From the NCBI RefSeq assembly GCF_000003815.2, contig NC_049981.1, positions 28,510,379 to 28,570,378 on the forward strand: a stretch of DNA of 60,000 nucleotides, written 5' to 3'. Numbering within the stretch: position 1 is the first letter of the stretch; the number at the start of each line of letters is the position of its first letter. This DNA comes from Branchiostoma floridae (taxonomy: Eukaryota; Chordata; Leptocardii; Amphioxiformes; Branchiostomatidae). The notes below the pieces were generated by a model that had not been told where the DNA came from, ran no database searches, and was given only the letters and a program-made list of their open reading frames with translations. Of the stretch, positions 35,395-58,150 are shown one piece after another. The translations under genes were made by a program, and so were the position numbers.

Positions 35395-35919
35395 TTGGTG
35401 GTATTCTGTGCACGACAAACGGTTAAGTCTACGATGACAGGTAACTGCACCATAATTCTGACGGCTGCATATCGTACAGAATATGGGACACTTTCTAATC
35501 ATAAATACTTGTGTAATAGATACTTGTTACGCAATAAACAACATGGCCTACCCAGAGGGAAACATCATTATCAATACATACATCAGAAGTCAAGTCTGTA
35601 CCGCATACTTCATGCTGTATCACAAATTAACCCTGTAGTACATCGTCTTGATCGCATATTTCCATGCCCACGCTATCAATCCCAACAATTAGCGACTTCG
35701 GCTGATACATATAGTATTGATTTTGAACAGTTGCCAACTCTTGCAGATAAAAATGTCTGTCAGTGGCTAAATCTAGATGAGGTTTGCGTATATTTAAAGC
35801 ACATACAAAATCTGCTACAAAACTTGGCGTCTAGAAAGAGCCCAAAGGGTTCCCGTACTTCCTTCTATCACTTCCTTCTATCTGATATAATCAGCATGTA
35901 TCTGTCTAGTTCTGCATAA
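35395..35919 (+). other. Unrecognised 174-codon open frame
   Basis: An open frame on plus, the longest of the window, with unremarkable composition and segments such as NPVVHRLDRIFPCPRYQ. I recognise no domain. It lies between two foldback elements and the 3' end of the synaptotagmin gene. It could be a remnant of a mobile-element gene or chance; it is not called as a gene. Confidence 0.2.
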
Positions 35920-36083
35920 GTTACGAAAGTTCATGTCTTTCTGAACTTGTATCGATATCATCCCCCTTATAACGGATACTAAACGGAGGGAATGCTCTTA
36001 TCTATGAATGGAAATCTCTTTGTTAGATTTAGGTAGCCTTCTGAAAAGTTGTCTGAAGAGACCAGTGATGACGTCACATGACG

Positions 36084-46854
<10,771 letters not shown>

Positions 46855-47478
46855 CTGCAATGAACACATAAAGGGCCATTCAGACAAGCTATACCGCGCT
46901 ACTTTCAGGAATAGGGTGTCGGCCTGTAATACTGCAGCACTCGGAAATATTGCAAAGGGGCTAGAATCGCTATGTTACATTGGGACTTTACCGACTAACA
47001 ACATACATAATAACATATCCGTCAAAATGATGTTGTAGCTTGGCACACACATACATAACCTGGAACAGTGCCCCGCCGGAGGTAACCCCCGTAGGTAATG
47101 AATAAAATAGTTGTTTGACAAGGATAACTAGATGCAACCCAATTTCATTCTGTCAAGAACCTTTTAAACCTTCGCAATATATGATTTAAAGCGTATTCAT
47201 AATCCCCAAAGAATGTAGTTGATTAGCAGCCCACGAGCGTTCTGTACGTTCCTATGTGACCAAAGGTATCCATTTTCTACTCACCGACCCGAAAGCTAGT
47301 TATTTACGGACGCAACGCTCTGATTTAATAAACTGGGATTAGTCCAGTCCTCCAGCCCCTGGGCATGAAAAGGCTGATTCCCGGAGCGCTTTTATCGATC
47401 CGAATTTTGCATAATTGCTTTCAGTTGTTTGTTCTTTAACAGAAAACAGAAAAAGTTTCACCCAATCAGCATCAGTAC

Positions 47479-47527
47479 ATTTTTAGGATATTTCCTGTAA
47501 TGTATACAGAGGAAATATCCTAAAAAT
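47479..47527. other. Perfect 17-bp hairpin
   Basis: ATTTTTAGGATATTTCC (47479-47495) and its exact inverse (47511-47527) enclose a 15-nt loop TGTAATGTATACAGA. It is probably a tiny foldback element; a small RNA is possible. Confidence 0.7.
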
Positions 47528-48056
47528 ATACAAATCTAGTGCAGAAAAAGTGAGGAAAATAAAACAAGATGCATATAATTTCAAAATTACAGACCGCGAA
47601 CCTTGAAGCGATAAAAACGATAAAAAAACATACATGTAGTATGACAAACAACAATACAAAAATTTTATTCCTGTATTCAATAATACACTATGACGCATTT
47701 CCGGTTCATACAAGAATGACCTAAGGGACCTTTATGTACTAATGCAGTATACTTATCGCTAAATACACGGATACCATGTGCTAAATAAAACCGTGTGTTC
47801 TTTATATTTCACAGGAAAGGAATTAGACGAGATGTTGTATGGTCCCTGTTGCTTAGTAATTAAACCTGGTGTAAATGTCAGCGTACTATTACACATCCAC
47901 ACCACAGACGTAAACCACTTCAAACATCGCCCCACGGTTTTGTTTTGTCGTCTGTGTGTGCTGTATCCAGGGCGTGATATAAGAGCTACATCACTGGTTA
48001 CCACGACTTTCTCTCTTCTGATCTTGTCTCTTCCGCTTCTCTCCATCTAATTGAGT

Positions 48057-48280
48057 TACGGTAGAAGGAGAAATGTTTGCCGGGTTTTGATTTCGCGGAA
48101 GAAAATGAAGCGTTTGGTTTTGAGTTCGCTGTTGAAACTGCCGCATGCAGGGTTTCATTGTAAAAGGGAAAAACGTTCGCGGTGGTTTTTAGTTCGCGGT
48201 GAAGACAAACAATTGGAAGAGGTCACCGTAAAACGCGAATATAAAGACCCGTGACCGCGAACACTTCCCTTTGTACCGTA
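48057..48280. mobile_element. MITE with about 26-bp inverted ends
   Basis: The left end TACGGTAGAAGGAGAAATG is the imperfect inverse of the right end CACTTCCCTTTGTACCGTA. TA at both edges may be a TA duplication, as in Tc1/mariner-type elements. The 224-bp unit is non-coding, with several TTCGCGG motifs inside. Confidence 0.7.
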
Positions 48281-49499
48281 CTTTGATGCCATGTTTGCAA
48301 TAACATAAAGCAGAAAGATAATTGAAATAAGTGACATTGGCATTATTTTGCAAAGCACTATGTAGCGCTACCACAATTGAGACGAAATCATTCTTGTTGG
48401 TTATCGCAGCAGCGTTATTTTATCAAAAATTATTAACATGCATCAAAAAGAGATTTGGAAATATAAAAGGATCTTCACTTATGATACTTGAAACAACATA
48501 GGTAACATATCATGAGCCATATGTCCAATCTTAATCAAAATACTCTTACAGGAAATAAAATGACGTAAAGACCCTATTAGTAGTACACTGAGGTACTGTT
48601 GAGGTACTGCTGAGGTACTTTGCAGTTTATTCCCTGTAGATTGTTCACCAATGTAAAATGATTAGTTGGTAACAGATTTGTAGTGATGAAAGGATGTTCA
48701 CATTTGATACTTACTTATGAATACTCGGTACAATATAGCTAACAGAACATAAAACAAATGAAACTGGTATTTGCGTGTTGTTGCCGGCATGGTGATGGCA
48801 AGATGGAGGCACGATATCGAAATCAACAGTGCCTCCAGAGTGCCTCCGGTCCGTGAGGTAGGCCCTTTATGGGTTACTTTTATCAAGCAGGTTTATTTGA
48901 GGGGAAGAGTCGTCTGGTGTCTTATCATTCCTTCTAGCGTCTCGACTGCAGAATGCTGATATGCACGAAATTTCCAAATTGCTGTAGGGTAAAAACGCTA
49001 TTTTACAGCGATAATGCGCCAAAGAAGGGAGCATCAAAAGAAGGTGCGCTCGCCCGTAAACACCTTCAATAGAAGGGGTCATTTAGGGTGAGCCTCCGTC
49101 CACAGACACACTATCTATTACAGCCCGATAGACATTTAAACGGCGTTGCTTATAGAATTTTCGTCTTCATAATCAGAAATATTCAACAGCTTGGTGTAGA
49201 GAATATGTTGCGGAGTTCGTAATATGATATCCGAGGTTTGTGCTCAGAAAGGAGATGTGCTCTAACCATGCGCGGAAAGAATATTGTTCCTAACAGCAAA
49301 GAGCTATGATAAATGATAGTAAGACACACTTGTCTATCTAAAAGGAAAAATGATTTTTAATAGCTTTATTGCAAAACCGTGCTCGAGGGCTAATATACTT
49401 TAAACGCTATAGCTAATAACTGTGTGTATACTTTAAAACTGGTAAGGAAGATCAAATACATTTCGCCTTAAATATGTCGTGCATATTTTCATTATGTCC

Positions 49500-49900
49500 A
49501 TGATAAAATTGTTTTGGGCGGTCTGTGTGTCTGTCTGTATGTGTGTTTGTGTTTCAGAAATATTTTAGTCAGCATAACTCAAGAACCTCTGGATGGATTA
49601 CGAGGTCGTAATCAAGGTCGATATTGGGCCCCCTGGTATGTGACTTTGGTACTGCAGCAGAACTTTTGTTTTATATTTTGACCTGGACGTCCAATGGTCT
49701 TGATTTCTTGGTGGCCAATAGCTTGTGACGTAAGGAAGAAGTGGTGTATGTTTGGGTCCCTCTGGCAGCTTGCTCTGTAACTGCAATGGCGCTTTTGTCA
49801 AAATCTGAACAAAGAAACGACGGATTTCCAGGATATCTGATATGTAGGTAGCTAAGACAGAGATGTACATGGTAAAGTGCAAACTATGCAAATTGGGAAT
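49500..49900. repeat. Reverse-oriented relative of the 5800-7070 repeat
   Basis: Shares the GTGTGTCTGTCTG tract, AGCATAACTCAAGAA, GGATGGATTAC and GGGCCCCCT blocks, inverted relative to the copy in the cadherin intron. An ATGCAAAT octamer is near 49888. Confidence 0.6.
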
Positions 49901-50599
49901 AAATTTACATATCTAATGAGAAGAATCAATATTTGCCGTTTTTTTTATCATAGGACTCAAATACGTGCACCATGTGTGGTTTGTGGCACGTGAAAGATAC
50001 AAGTTATGCACATAATTAGTGCAAAAGTGCAATTATTCTTCTAAGTAGTAAATGGTTTGACTATCAACATTGTGACGGGTGTAAGTTGTTCAAATGTGTA
50101 CCTAACCAAGCATAGATTATGTTAATGTTGCATTCATTTGCATAGTGAGAATATTTTATGGAGATATAAGGTCTCTGAACTCTTGTTTCTTGTTATTCAT
50201 TTCATTAAAATCGGAACGAGGCATTACAGGCAGGATGCAGTGCTGATATTGGATTAAAATCAGTTCCACACTAGCTTAACTTGTATAACGTTGTACACTC
50301 GGATTCCAATTCTAAAGTAACGCAATAACACATCAAAACAGTCGTATATCAACCCGGACAGTTTATGAATCAGTAACGAGATTTTGCGGGCAGTCTTGAG
50401 GCGATGCCTGTCTTTCCGTCAGCTACCAGCTCATCGGTCACGTGATCCACCCCTGCTAGTAGTAACGTTACCCTTATTAATTTTATTTTACACTGTAAAT
50501 TGTACCATAAGGAACGGATGGTGCTTGATGAATATATCAGAAAAGAGTTTCCATATTTTGAACATCTTAATGTAACGGATAATTTTTTTTCTATTTTTG

Positions 50600-50822
50600 A
50601 TGCGCCTAGATAAACCCTGTATATTAAACATTATTTGTTCCTATATCTACACCTGTACAAAGAAGCGAGAAGATGTCGACCATCCTGTTAGCTTAGTACC
50701 TTCAATTAGTTAAATTGTATCTTGTTGTCCCTGCATATGTCTGTTATGTCTGTTATCAGTGACCTGTACCTAGCCCGTCGAGGCATGAATGTACAATAAA
50801 GGTCTTTCATTCATTCATTCAT
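50600..50822 (+). repeat. LINE 3' tail with (ATTC)n end
   Basis: Ends GTACAATAAAGGTCTTTC and then a run of ATTC units. It carries GTGACCTGTACCTAGCCCG, shared with 43735-43754. No coding part remains. Confidence 0.65.
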
Positions 50823-52882
50823 TAATTACTAGCCACAGGAACAATGGCGGAAATGGAGAAACATTCATCACACAAACAACCAATCTCATTTTACCCCTTA
50901 CCTACAGTCATAATTACCCACACAGGGAGTCAGGTGGCGTACTAAAGATGATTGCTTCAGTCTTTAATCCCACCACCAATAGACAAATCAAAATTGACAA
51001 ATTCCAATGGTGGGTGGACAGAATAAACAACCGAAGATGAGATTGGAAAGTATCACGGTATATTCCACATCACTCGAGGCACCAGCCCGACGGCGGGTAG
51101 GCACATCCGGGAAAACACACGTTTCAGTGCCAGGTAAACCAGAGGTGAAGAAAATATTGTCCTGGAACAAAAACTGTAACGACATCAGCTCATCAGGTGT
51201 TCAAATTTCAGACAACGCCATATTCATTCGGCGCACGCGATGTGCTTTGGCATTATTCTATTCAAGCCCGTTGGCGAAAGGTAAAGTAGGACTTCATGTG
51301 GTGATATATTTATAATATATATAACCTAAGTTATCACCGTCCCGGAGCGCCCTATCGTACTTTATCACGGCCCGGCTGAAGACATGAATAACGAGTACCT
51401 CACTCTCCTATCATAATCCCATGTACGACTTGTTTTCAAAGTCCATAAATCGACTGCTTTATCAGATCTATCCTGAGCTCGTTCCCCTCAGTTCTATCAT
51501 GTCCTCATCCTTTCACCGGGAGAAGCAAACGTAGCGTTGCTGAAGTAAGAAAACATCGCCTCTAATGCTGAGGGGATTTACTCCGCCAGGTGATTTATTG
51601 GCAGCTTTAGAAGTTATCTGGGTCAGTGATGCTATCCTAAGTCCTCTAAACGTCACTGCAAACTTGGATCGTGGTGTATCTGATTTCCAGAACTCCGTCT
51701 GGCGCCGTGTGTTGTGACTCAGATTTCGTCCTTTGCACCAATCTGTATTTTCATATTGTAATTTGTACATTTTTCAGGGGTGCGACCATGGTATCAATCA
51801 TTAGCTCACCATGGTGCGACTGGAATCACTACTGGTAGGGAGTTTTTGTGGTCAGGAGGAAGTCACATCAGTTAACAAGTGCCCTCTATTTCAACATATC
51901 AGAAAATGCATACAGAAAATACATATAGTAGATGGATATGCATCACCGATAGCCAATGCTTTCGCTTCCGTGTTGTCAAATCTCGCTTTCTTTGGTTCGA
52001 ACAACAGTCAGGAGTAAAGTGTTTCGAGAATATAGCTCCTACTCGTGTATTTCCGGTGACACACCGTATGAAGAGCCAATGGAAGTACTGATTGCTGTGA
52101 AGTTGGTACTCGTGGTATCATTTACCTCTTTATTCTGAATCAGAGTAGCCCATTAGCTAGCTGATTTTTGTCAGGCCCGACAACCAACTGTTGCGCAGAT
52201 GAAAAATAAAGATGACCTGTGTACCCTTACAGAACCAAGGCAACGCATTTGATGGCTTATTCTAATTTTTCAACATTCAAACAAAAAATAAACAACGCAC
52301 CATAGTTTTTGTCTATAATTCAAATGTATCGTCTTGGCAGCATTTATACAACGAGTTCATAAATTAGTCAATCAGTGGCAGCACATTTGATAAAGCCAAC
52401 ATTCGCAAACATTTACAACTTTTCACTTTGGCCCATAGACTTTCCAAATCTGAGTTTCACGTATTCTCTATAATAAACCATATCTCAATTTCCTGTAATG
52501 TCCCATTAATGACAAAGCCGTGCTAAAACTGATAGAATCGCGGCCTAATGGTACTCCAAATATTTGCTCTAAGCCCCATGCGCGTTGGTGTAGCTTTGCT
52601 GTAGCTAGGTTCCGTTTATGCATAATGGATTAGTAACTTGTGATGAAAATACAACCTGTCTTTCTTGTCTATGGATGTATTCCCCGTATAAACACTTCTT
52701 TCTATATAATAACAGATGAAAAACCCTTTTCGTACGTTTATGTGCTTTAGCCTTTACACGCTAAGTACATGTCAAGATAGATGATGTTTAGCTAAGTGCA
52801 ATTTGCTCGATTCTACTGTTTCTAAGGTCTTGACAGTCTTCGTCTTCGTTACCCTCTAAAAAACCCACTGGGGTGTCGCTGA

Positions 52883-52898
52883 GGGGGGGGGGGGGGGG
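52883..52898. repeat. G16 homopolymer
   Basis: Sixteen consecutive G on plus, next to the 3' end of the LINE remnant at 52910. It may be a site of sequencing or assembly error. Confidence 0.9.
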
Positions 52899-52909
52899 TG
52901 GCTTGCGTA

Positions 52910-53215
52910 TTAGGGCAAGGCAGCCAAACCGGCCTTAAAGGCCTCGACTGACGGGGCCTGGGCAGTGTGCCCCGGCAGTCTGTTCCACTCGACAACCGTG
53001 CGAGGGAAAAAAGAAAACTTAAAACAGTCTCTTTTAGCTGTGATAAACTGATATCTAAACATGTGACTTCCTCTGGTTCTGCGTTGGGCTGGTTTAAGAT
53101 ACTGGGTTGGGGATATGTTTATGATGCCATTCACAATTTTATAGAAAGTGATTAGACGTGCATCTCTCCTTCTGTCAGCGAGGAGTGGCCATTGTAGACA
53201 AAGACAGAGTTTGAT
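52910..53215 (-). pseudogene. LINE remnant, reverse transcriptase C-terminus
   Basis: A minus-strand frame reads LQWPLLADRRRDARLITFYK, then LKPAQRRTRGSHMFRYQ and FFPRTVVEWNRLPGHTAQA, ending SVEAFKAGLAALP and TAA. This is the standard end of CR1/L2-like reverse transcriptases. It is 5'-truncated, about 100 codons. Confidence 0.85.
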
Positions 53216-53970
53216 GTATGTGAATATCTGTAGTATAAGGCAGTATTAATAGTCTGGATTTTTACCTGCTCGCTGGAGAGCACGTCGGTAAAAATCTAGA
53301 CTACTATCACTAACGTTACTATATCGGCGACCCAACATCTACCTGGAGAATATGTAACCGTTATCTCCTCCCAAATTGTAATTGAACGTATTTGATTTTT
53401 CTGAATATGGCACTTGGAACACATATCTGGGTGAAAGTTGACAGTGTATATATCTGGGTGAAAGTTTGGTGTTATAACATGCACGCCTGATTCCGCTTCG
53501 CCATACCTGATGGCGCCATATGAACACACGCGGGTTTTGCCAATCGTCTGGGTCGTCACATGTGGTGTGTTTTAACCGCTGACGCGTGTCCGGATTAATG
53601 GTGTATATAGTAGGTTCTTCGCTACATCTAACATCTCGTGTTAAAGATGATATACAACGATAAACTTTAATAGTTCGCATGGAGAGTTCTTGCAAATATT
53701 ACTGACCCCTTAAAAAGAACCTGCGTGGACGACTCCCAATTTTAAGTCACTTATCTATCGGCCGTATAACAGTGAATTGCTTGGAGGCATATTCAATTCA
53801 AGAAAACAATTTCTGCGTGTTCACGTGACTTATACAAAGCTATGTATGATGTGAATGTATATGTATGTATAGATCAGTTTTTGTATTCATCTCAGGAGCC
53901 AGTAAGATATTTTAGGAGTATATGTAAATCCAATTGTTAATGATGCACTTTCGAAATGTTCATGACCATA

Positions 53971-54548
53971 CGAGGGGCGTGCAATTAGTAATGGTCCTGA
54001 CCCATTTCCCATAGCAGGAGATTAATGAAACTTGGCACAGTTATTAGTCTTTCTCTTCATAGGAATCACCCAGAGTTATGCATTTCTCCCATCGTTTGAT
54101 GCAGCTCTGGACACCGATTTTGTAGGACACCCCAGGTTGGTCCTCCAACTGATGCCTCATCAATGGCACAAGAGGGACGACCAGGTCTGGGAGCTGTTTC
54201 CACAGACTTCCAGCCACGTTTGAATTCAGGATGCCAGCGTTTTACAAGGTCATATGATGGGGCATCATCACCATAAGTTCCATTTATTTCATCAAAAGTC
54301 TTCTTTGGTGTGCGTCCTTTCAAATACAAAAACCGGATCACTGCGCGACACTCAACTGGTTCCATTTCACACCTGGTCCATTTCGCACCTGACTAAGTTC
54401 AAACACCAGTAAATCAGAAACCACAATTAGTTCAGAGCTGTCTTTTGCAACATAACCCATAGAGATATGAATTATTACACATACAAAATTTCATTTAGAT
54501 CAGACAACTGGAAGTGGGTCAGGACCATTACTTATTGCACGCCCCTCG
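53971..54548 (-). mobile_element. Mariner-type element, internally deleted, with TA target duplication
   Basis: TA at 53969-53970 is followed by CGAGGGGCGTGCAATTAGTA. The right end is its inverse (one mismatch over more than 30 bp) followed by TA at 54549-54550. The 578-bp unit holds a remnant of the transposase N-terminus on minus. It is much shorter than a full mariner (about 1.3 kb), so it is non-autonomous. Confidence 0.92.
54146..54365 (-). pseudogene. Mariner transposase remnant (N-terminal HTH domain)
   Basis: About 73 codons: MEPVECRAVIRFLYLKGRTP, then YGDDAPSYDLVKRWHPEFKR and PRPGRPSCAIDEAS. This is the paired helix-turn-helix DNA-binding region and GRPS linker of mariner transposases. 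The DDD/DDE catalytic domain is absent; downstream text is unrelated. It is a deletion derivative and could at most bind DNA. Confidence 0.85.
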
Positions 54549-55258
54549 TACACGACAACGTTGCCTATTCATGACCAACACTACTACGTCAAACATCTAT
54601 GTAATGATTGCACGTTCTCTCAGCAGCGTCTCACCCCCTCCTTTACTCCCTGGGGTACGCCGATTGCTCACGTAACGTTAACAAGCGTCCACCCACTGAT
54701 TAAGAACAACACTGCGTCCGGTAAGTTGAAACTCTGGGCTCCCTCCCTGATTCTATACACCTGCGGAGTAGCCCATTATCCTTGTTTGAGCTCAGGCGTT
54801 CGGGAAATTAAAAGAACCCCTGACGATATGGTACACCACTTTAATTCACTGTAACAACGTCACTGTTTCCTTCTTTTCGGTGTCAGATTTTCAAGATGGC
54901 GTCGATGAGATACATGGACTGGAAAAGGGGGAGATGTAATTTCTTCAAGTTCTCGTCTTATCTAATACAGCCCTTATGGTTTTGAGTGGTGTACTAAAAT
55001 GGCAATCGTTTTTCGTATTGGAAGCCTCACAAATAGACAGTTTGCTTTGAGTTAGATCATCCAGCGAACTTCCCTGCGGATGGGAAAATGGTAAAAGTTG
55101 GGATTATAGCAAGCAAGGGAGTTTATAATTAGCCAAATATTGGTCTTCACACAGGCAATTACCCTTTCTGTTCGGCGAATTTCTACCATTTTCCAAGCCT
55201 ACAGAGAAGTTTGGTGTAGACAAGACATACTGTTGGTAGGATTGTGACAGCTTCAAGA

Positions 55259-55261
<3 letters not shown>

Positions 55262-55323
<62 letters not shown>

Positions 55324-55340
55324 CGTGTGTCTATGTGTGT
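55262..55340. repeat. (GT)n microsatellite
   Basis: A GT run with a GCGCGCGT interruption at its right end. Confidence 0.95.
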
Positions 55341-55739
55341 TAGAGTGGAGACGGCCGTCTCTTGTCTCTAATGACACCAACACTATCACTATTGGCATCG
55401 TTCACGCACAGCGTATGCTTGCCCAGATTTAGACACTAATGAATCTAATGACTGGACACAGACAGACCTAATTTGATGCACGCCAGATACGGCACAATGA
55501 TTGGACAGATGATGCACTGATGTTTGTCAAACTGAACGCACTTTCCCGATGATGCTGAAACCATGCCGACGGCTGAATCCTGAACTCTCGCAATCATTTG
55601 TCTGGTAAAACTACATTGTAGATGTAGTTTTTTGTCGGAATAGATCATAAACTGCAGAACAAATATCATTCCTAACCAAATGCAACGTGTTATTCACTGA
55701 CTTCACCTTTGTCCCTCTTGGACATGTATGTACATTTGT

Positions 55740-55772
55740 ATGTATGTACATTTTTGGGAAATGTACATACAT
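55740..55772. other. Perfect 14-bp hairpin
   Basis: ATGTATGTACATTT, loop TTGGG, then its exact inverse. The stem is AT-rich and partly built from the common ATGTACAT palindrome, so chance is plausible. Confidence 0.6.
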
Positions 55773-55863
55773 TGCACGTAGGTACCAAATATCAGACATA
55801 AGAGAGTGAATCTTCCTGACCTATAGCTACCTCCTTGGCAAATATGGTTTGTAGTTCTCTGTT

Positions 55864-55935
55864 CCTACAGCACACTTTGTGCCTCTGTACCTACAGCACA
55901 CTTTGTGCCTCTGTACCTACAGCACACTTTGCGCC
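55864..55935. repeat. 26-bp tandem repeat, about 2.8 copies
   Basis: The unit CCTACAGCACACTTTGTGCC plus TCTGTA is repeated, the last copy incomplete with GCGCC in place of GTGCC. Confidence 0.9.
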
Positions 55936-56180
55936 AATAATAATTATAATGTCTCTGTAGTTGTCCTCATTTCCCGTCACCCCCTGTCAGCTTTTGGCAC
56001 TTTGAATCTTTACCCTCAGACACGTGAGGTTTTGATGTTGTCCGAAGTTCAGTATCCCATGGAAGAAGGATCAATACTACTTCGTACCGTCTGGTCTCCT
56101 AACTAGGTTTAGTCCGGAAACGGAAATCGCTTCATTCTGGATTCCTGAGCGATGTCAAGGTCTGCTAACCAAGGGCACTT

Positions 56181-58150
56181 AAACTATAGATGTAGGAACA
56201 AACTTGTAACGTTACGTGAAACTATTGATGTAGGAACAAACTTGTAACGTAAAGTGAAACTATTGATGTAGGAACAAACTTGTAACGTTACGTGAAACTA
56301 TTGATGTACATGTAGGAACAAACTTGTAACGTTACGTGAAACTATTGATGTAGGAACAAACTTGTAACGTTACGTGAAACTATAGATGTAGGAACAAACT
56401 TGTAACGTTACGTGAAACTATTGATGTAGGAACAAACTTGTAACGTAAAGTGAAACTATTGATGTAGGAACAAACTTGTAACGTTACGTGAAACTATTGA
56501 TGTACATGTAGGAACAAACTTGTAACGTTACGTGAAACTATTGATGTAGGAACAAACTTGTAACGTTACGTGAAACTATTGATGTAGGAACAAACTTGTA
56601 ACGTAAAGTGAAACTATTGATGTAGGAACAAACTTGTAACGTTACGTGAAACTATTGATGTTGGAACAAACTTGTAACGTTACGTGAAACTATTGATGTA
56701 GGAACAAACTTGTAACGTAAAGTGAAACTATTGATGTTGGAACAAACTTGTAACGTAACGTGAAACTATTGATGTAGGAACAAACTTGTAACGTTACGTG
56801 AAACTATTAAAGATGTAGGAACAAACTTGTAACGTTACGTGAAACTATTGATGTAGGAATAAACTTGTTACGTTACGTGAAACTATTGATGTAGGAACAA
56901 ACTTGTAACGTTACGTGAAACTATTGATGTAGGAACAAACTTGTAACGTAACGTGAAACTATTGATGTAGGAACAAACTTGTAACATTACGTGAAACTAT
57001 TGACGTACATGTAGGAACAAACTTGTAACGTTTTGTGAAACTATTGATGTAGGAACAAACTTGTAACGTTACGTGAAACTATTGATGTAGGAACAAACTT
57101 GTAACGTTACGTGAAACTATTGATGTAGGAACAAACTTGTAACGTTACGTGAAACTATTGATGTAGGAACAAACTTGTAACGTTACGTGAAACTATTGAT
57201 GTAGGAACAAACTTGTAACGTTACGTGAAACTATTGATGTTGGAACAAACTTGTAACGTTACGTGAAACTATTGATGTTGGAACAAACTTGTAACGTTAC
57301 GTGAAAACTATTGATGTAGGAACAAACTTGTTACGTTACGTGAAACTATTGATGTTGGGACAAACTTGTAACGTTACGTGAAATTATTGATGTTGGAACA
57401 AACTTGTAACGTTACGTGAAACTATTGATGTAGGAACAAACTTGTAACGTTACGTGAAATTATTGATGTTGGAACAAACTTGTAACGTTACGTGAAACTA
57501 TTGAAGATGGAACAAACTTGTAACGTTACGTGAAACTATTGATGTTGGAACAAACTTGTTACGTTACGTGAAACTATTTATGATGGAACAAACTTGTAAC
57601 GTTACGTGAAACTATTGATGTAGGAACAAACTTGTAACGTTACGTGAAACTATTGATGTAGGAACAAACTTGTAACGTTACGTGAAATTATTGATGTTGG
57701 AACAAACTTGTAACGTTACGTGAAACTATTGAAGATGGAACAAACTTGTAACGTTACGTGAAACTATTGATGTTGGAACAAACTTGTTACGTTACGTGAA
57801 ACTATTTATGATGGAACAAACTTGTAACGTTACGTGAAACTATTGATGTAGGAACAAACTTGTAACGTTACGTGAAACTATTGATGTTGGAACAAACTTT
57901 TAACGTTACATGGAACTATTGATGTTGGAACAAACTTGTAACGTAACGTGAAACTATTGATGTATGAACAAACTTGTAACGTTACGTGAAACTATTGATG
58001 TAGGAACAAACTTGTAACGTTACGTGAAAATTTGAAGTAGGAACAAACTTGTAACGTTACGTGAAACTATTGATGTTGGAACAAACTTGTAACATTACGT
58101 GAAACTATTGATGTAGGGATCCATGAGAACAAACTCGTAACGTTACGTGA
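56181..58150. repeat. 38-bp minisatellite array of about 50 copies
   Basis: The unit reads GTAGGAACAAACTTGTAACG then TTACGTGAAACTATTGAT. It continues without break for 1970 bp. Every standard unit holds the 10-bp palindrome GTAACGTTAC and two or more CpG. Variant units (TAAAG for TTACG, a 6-bp TACATG insertion, GAAGATGG and TTTATGATGG junctions) recur at fixed spacing, showing higher-order repeats of 196 and 228 bp. Confidence 0.97.

Noticed and set aside
48698-48886. Candidate transmembrane first exon for the synaptotagmin-like gene
   Set aside because: A short hydrophobic run is present, but I found no donor in the phase required by the 46854 acceptor.
56181-58150. CRISPR-like array of regular repeats
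   Set aside because: Units abut without unique spacers and the context is animal DNA; it is a minisatellite.
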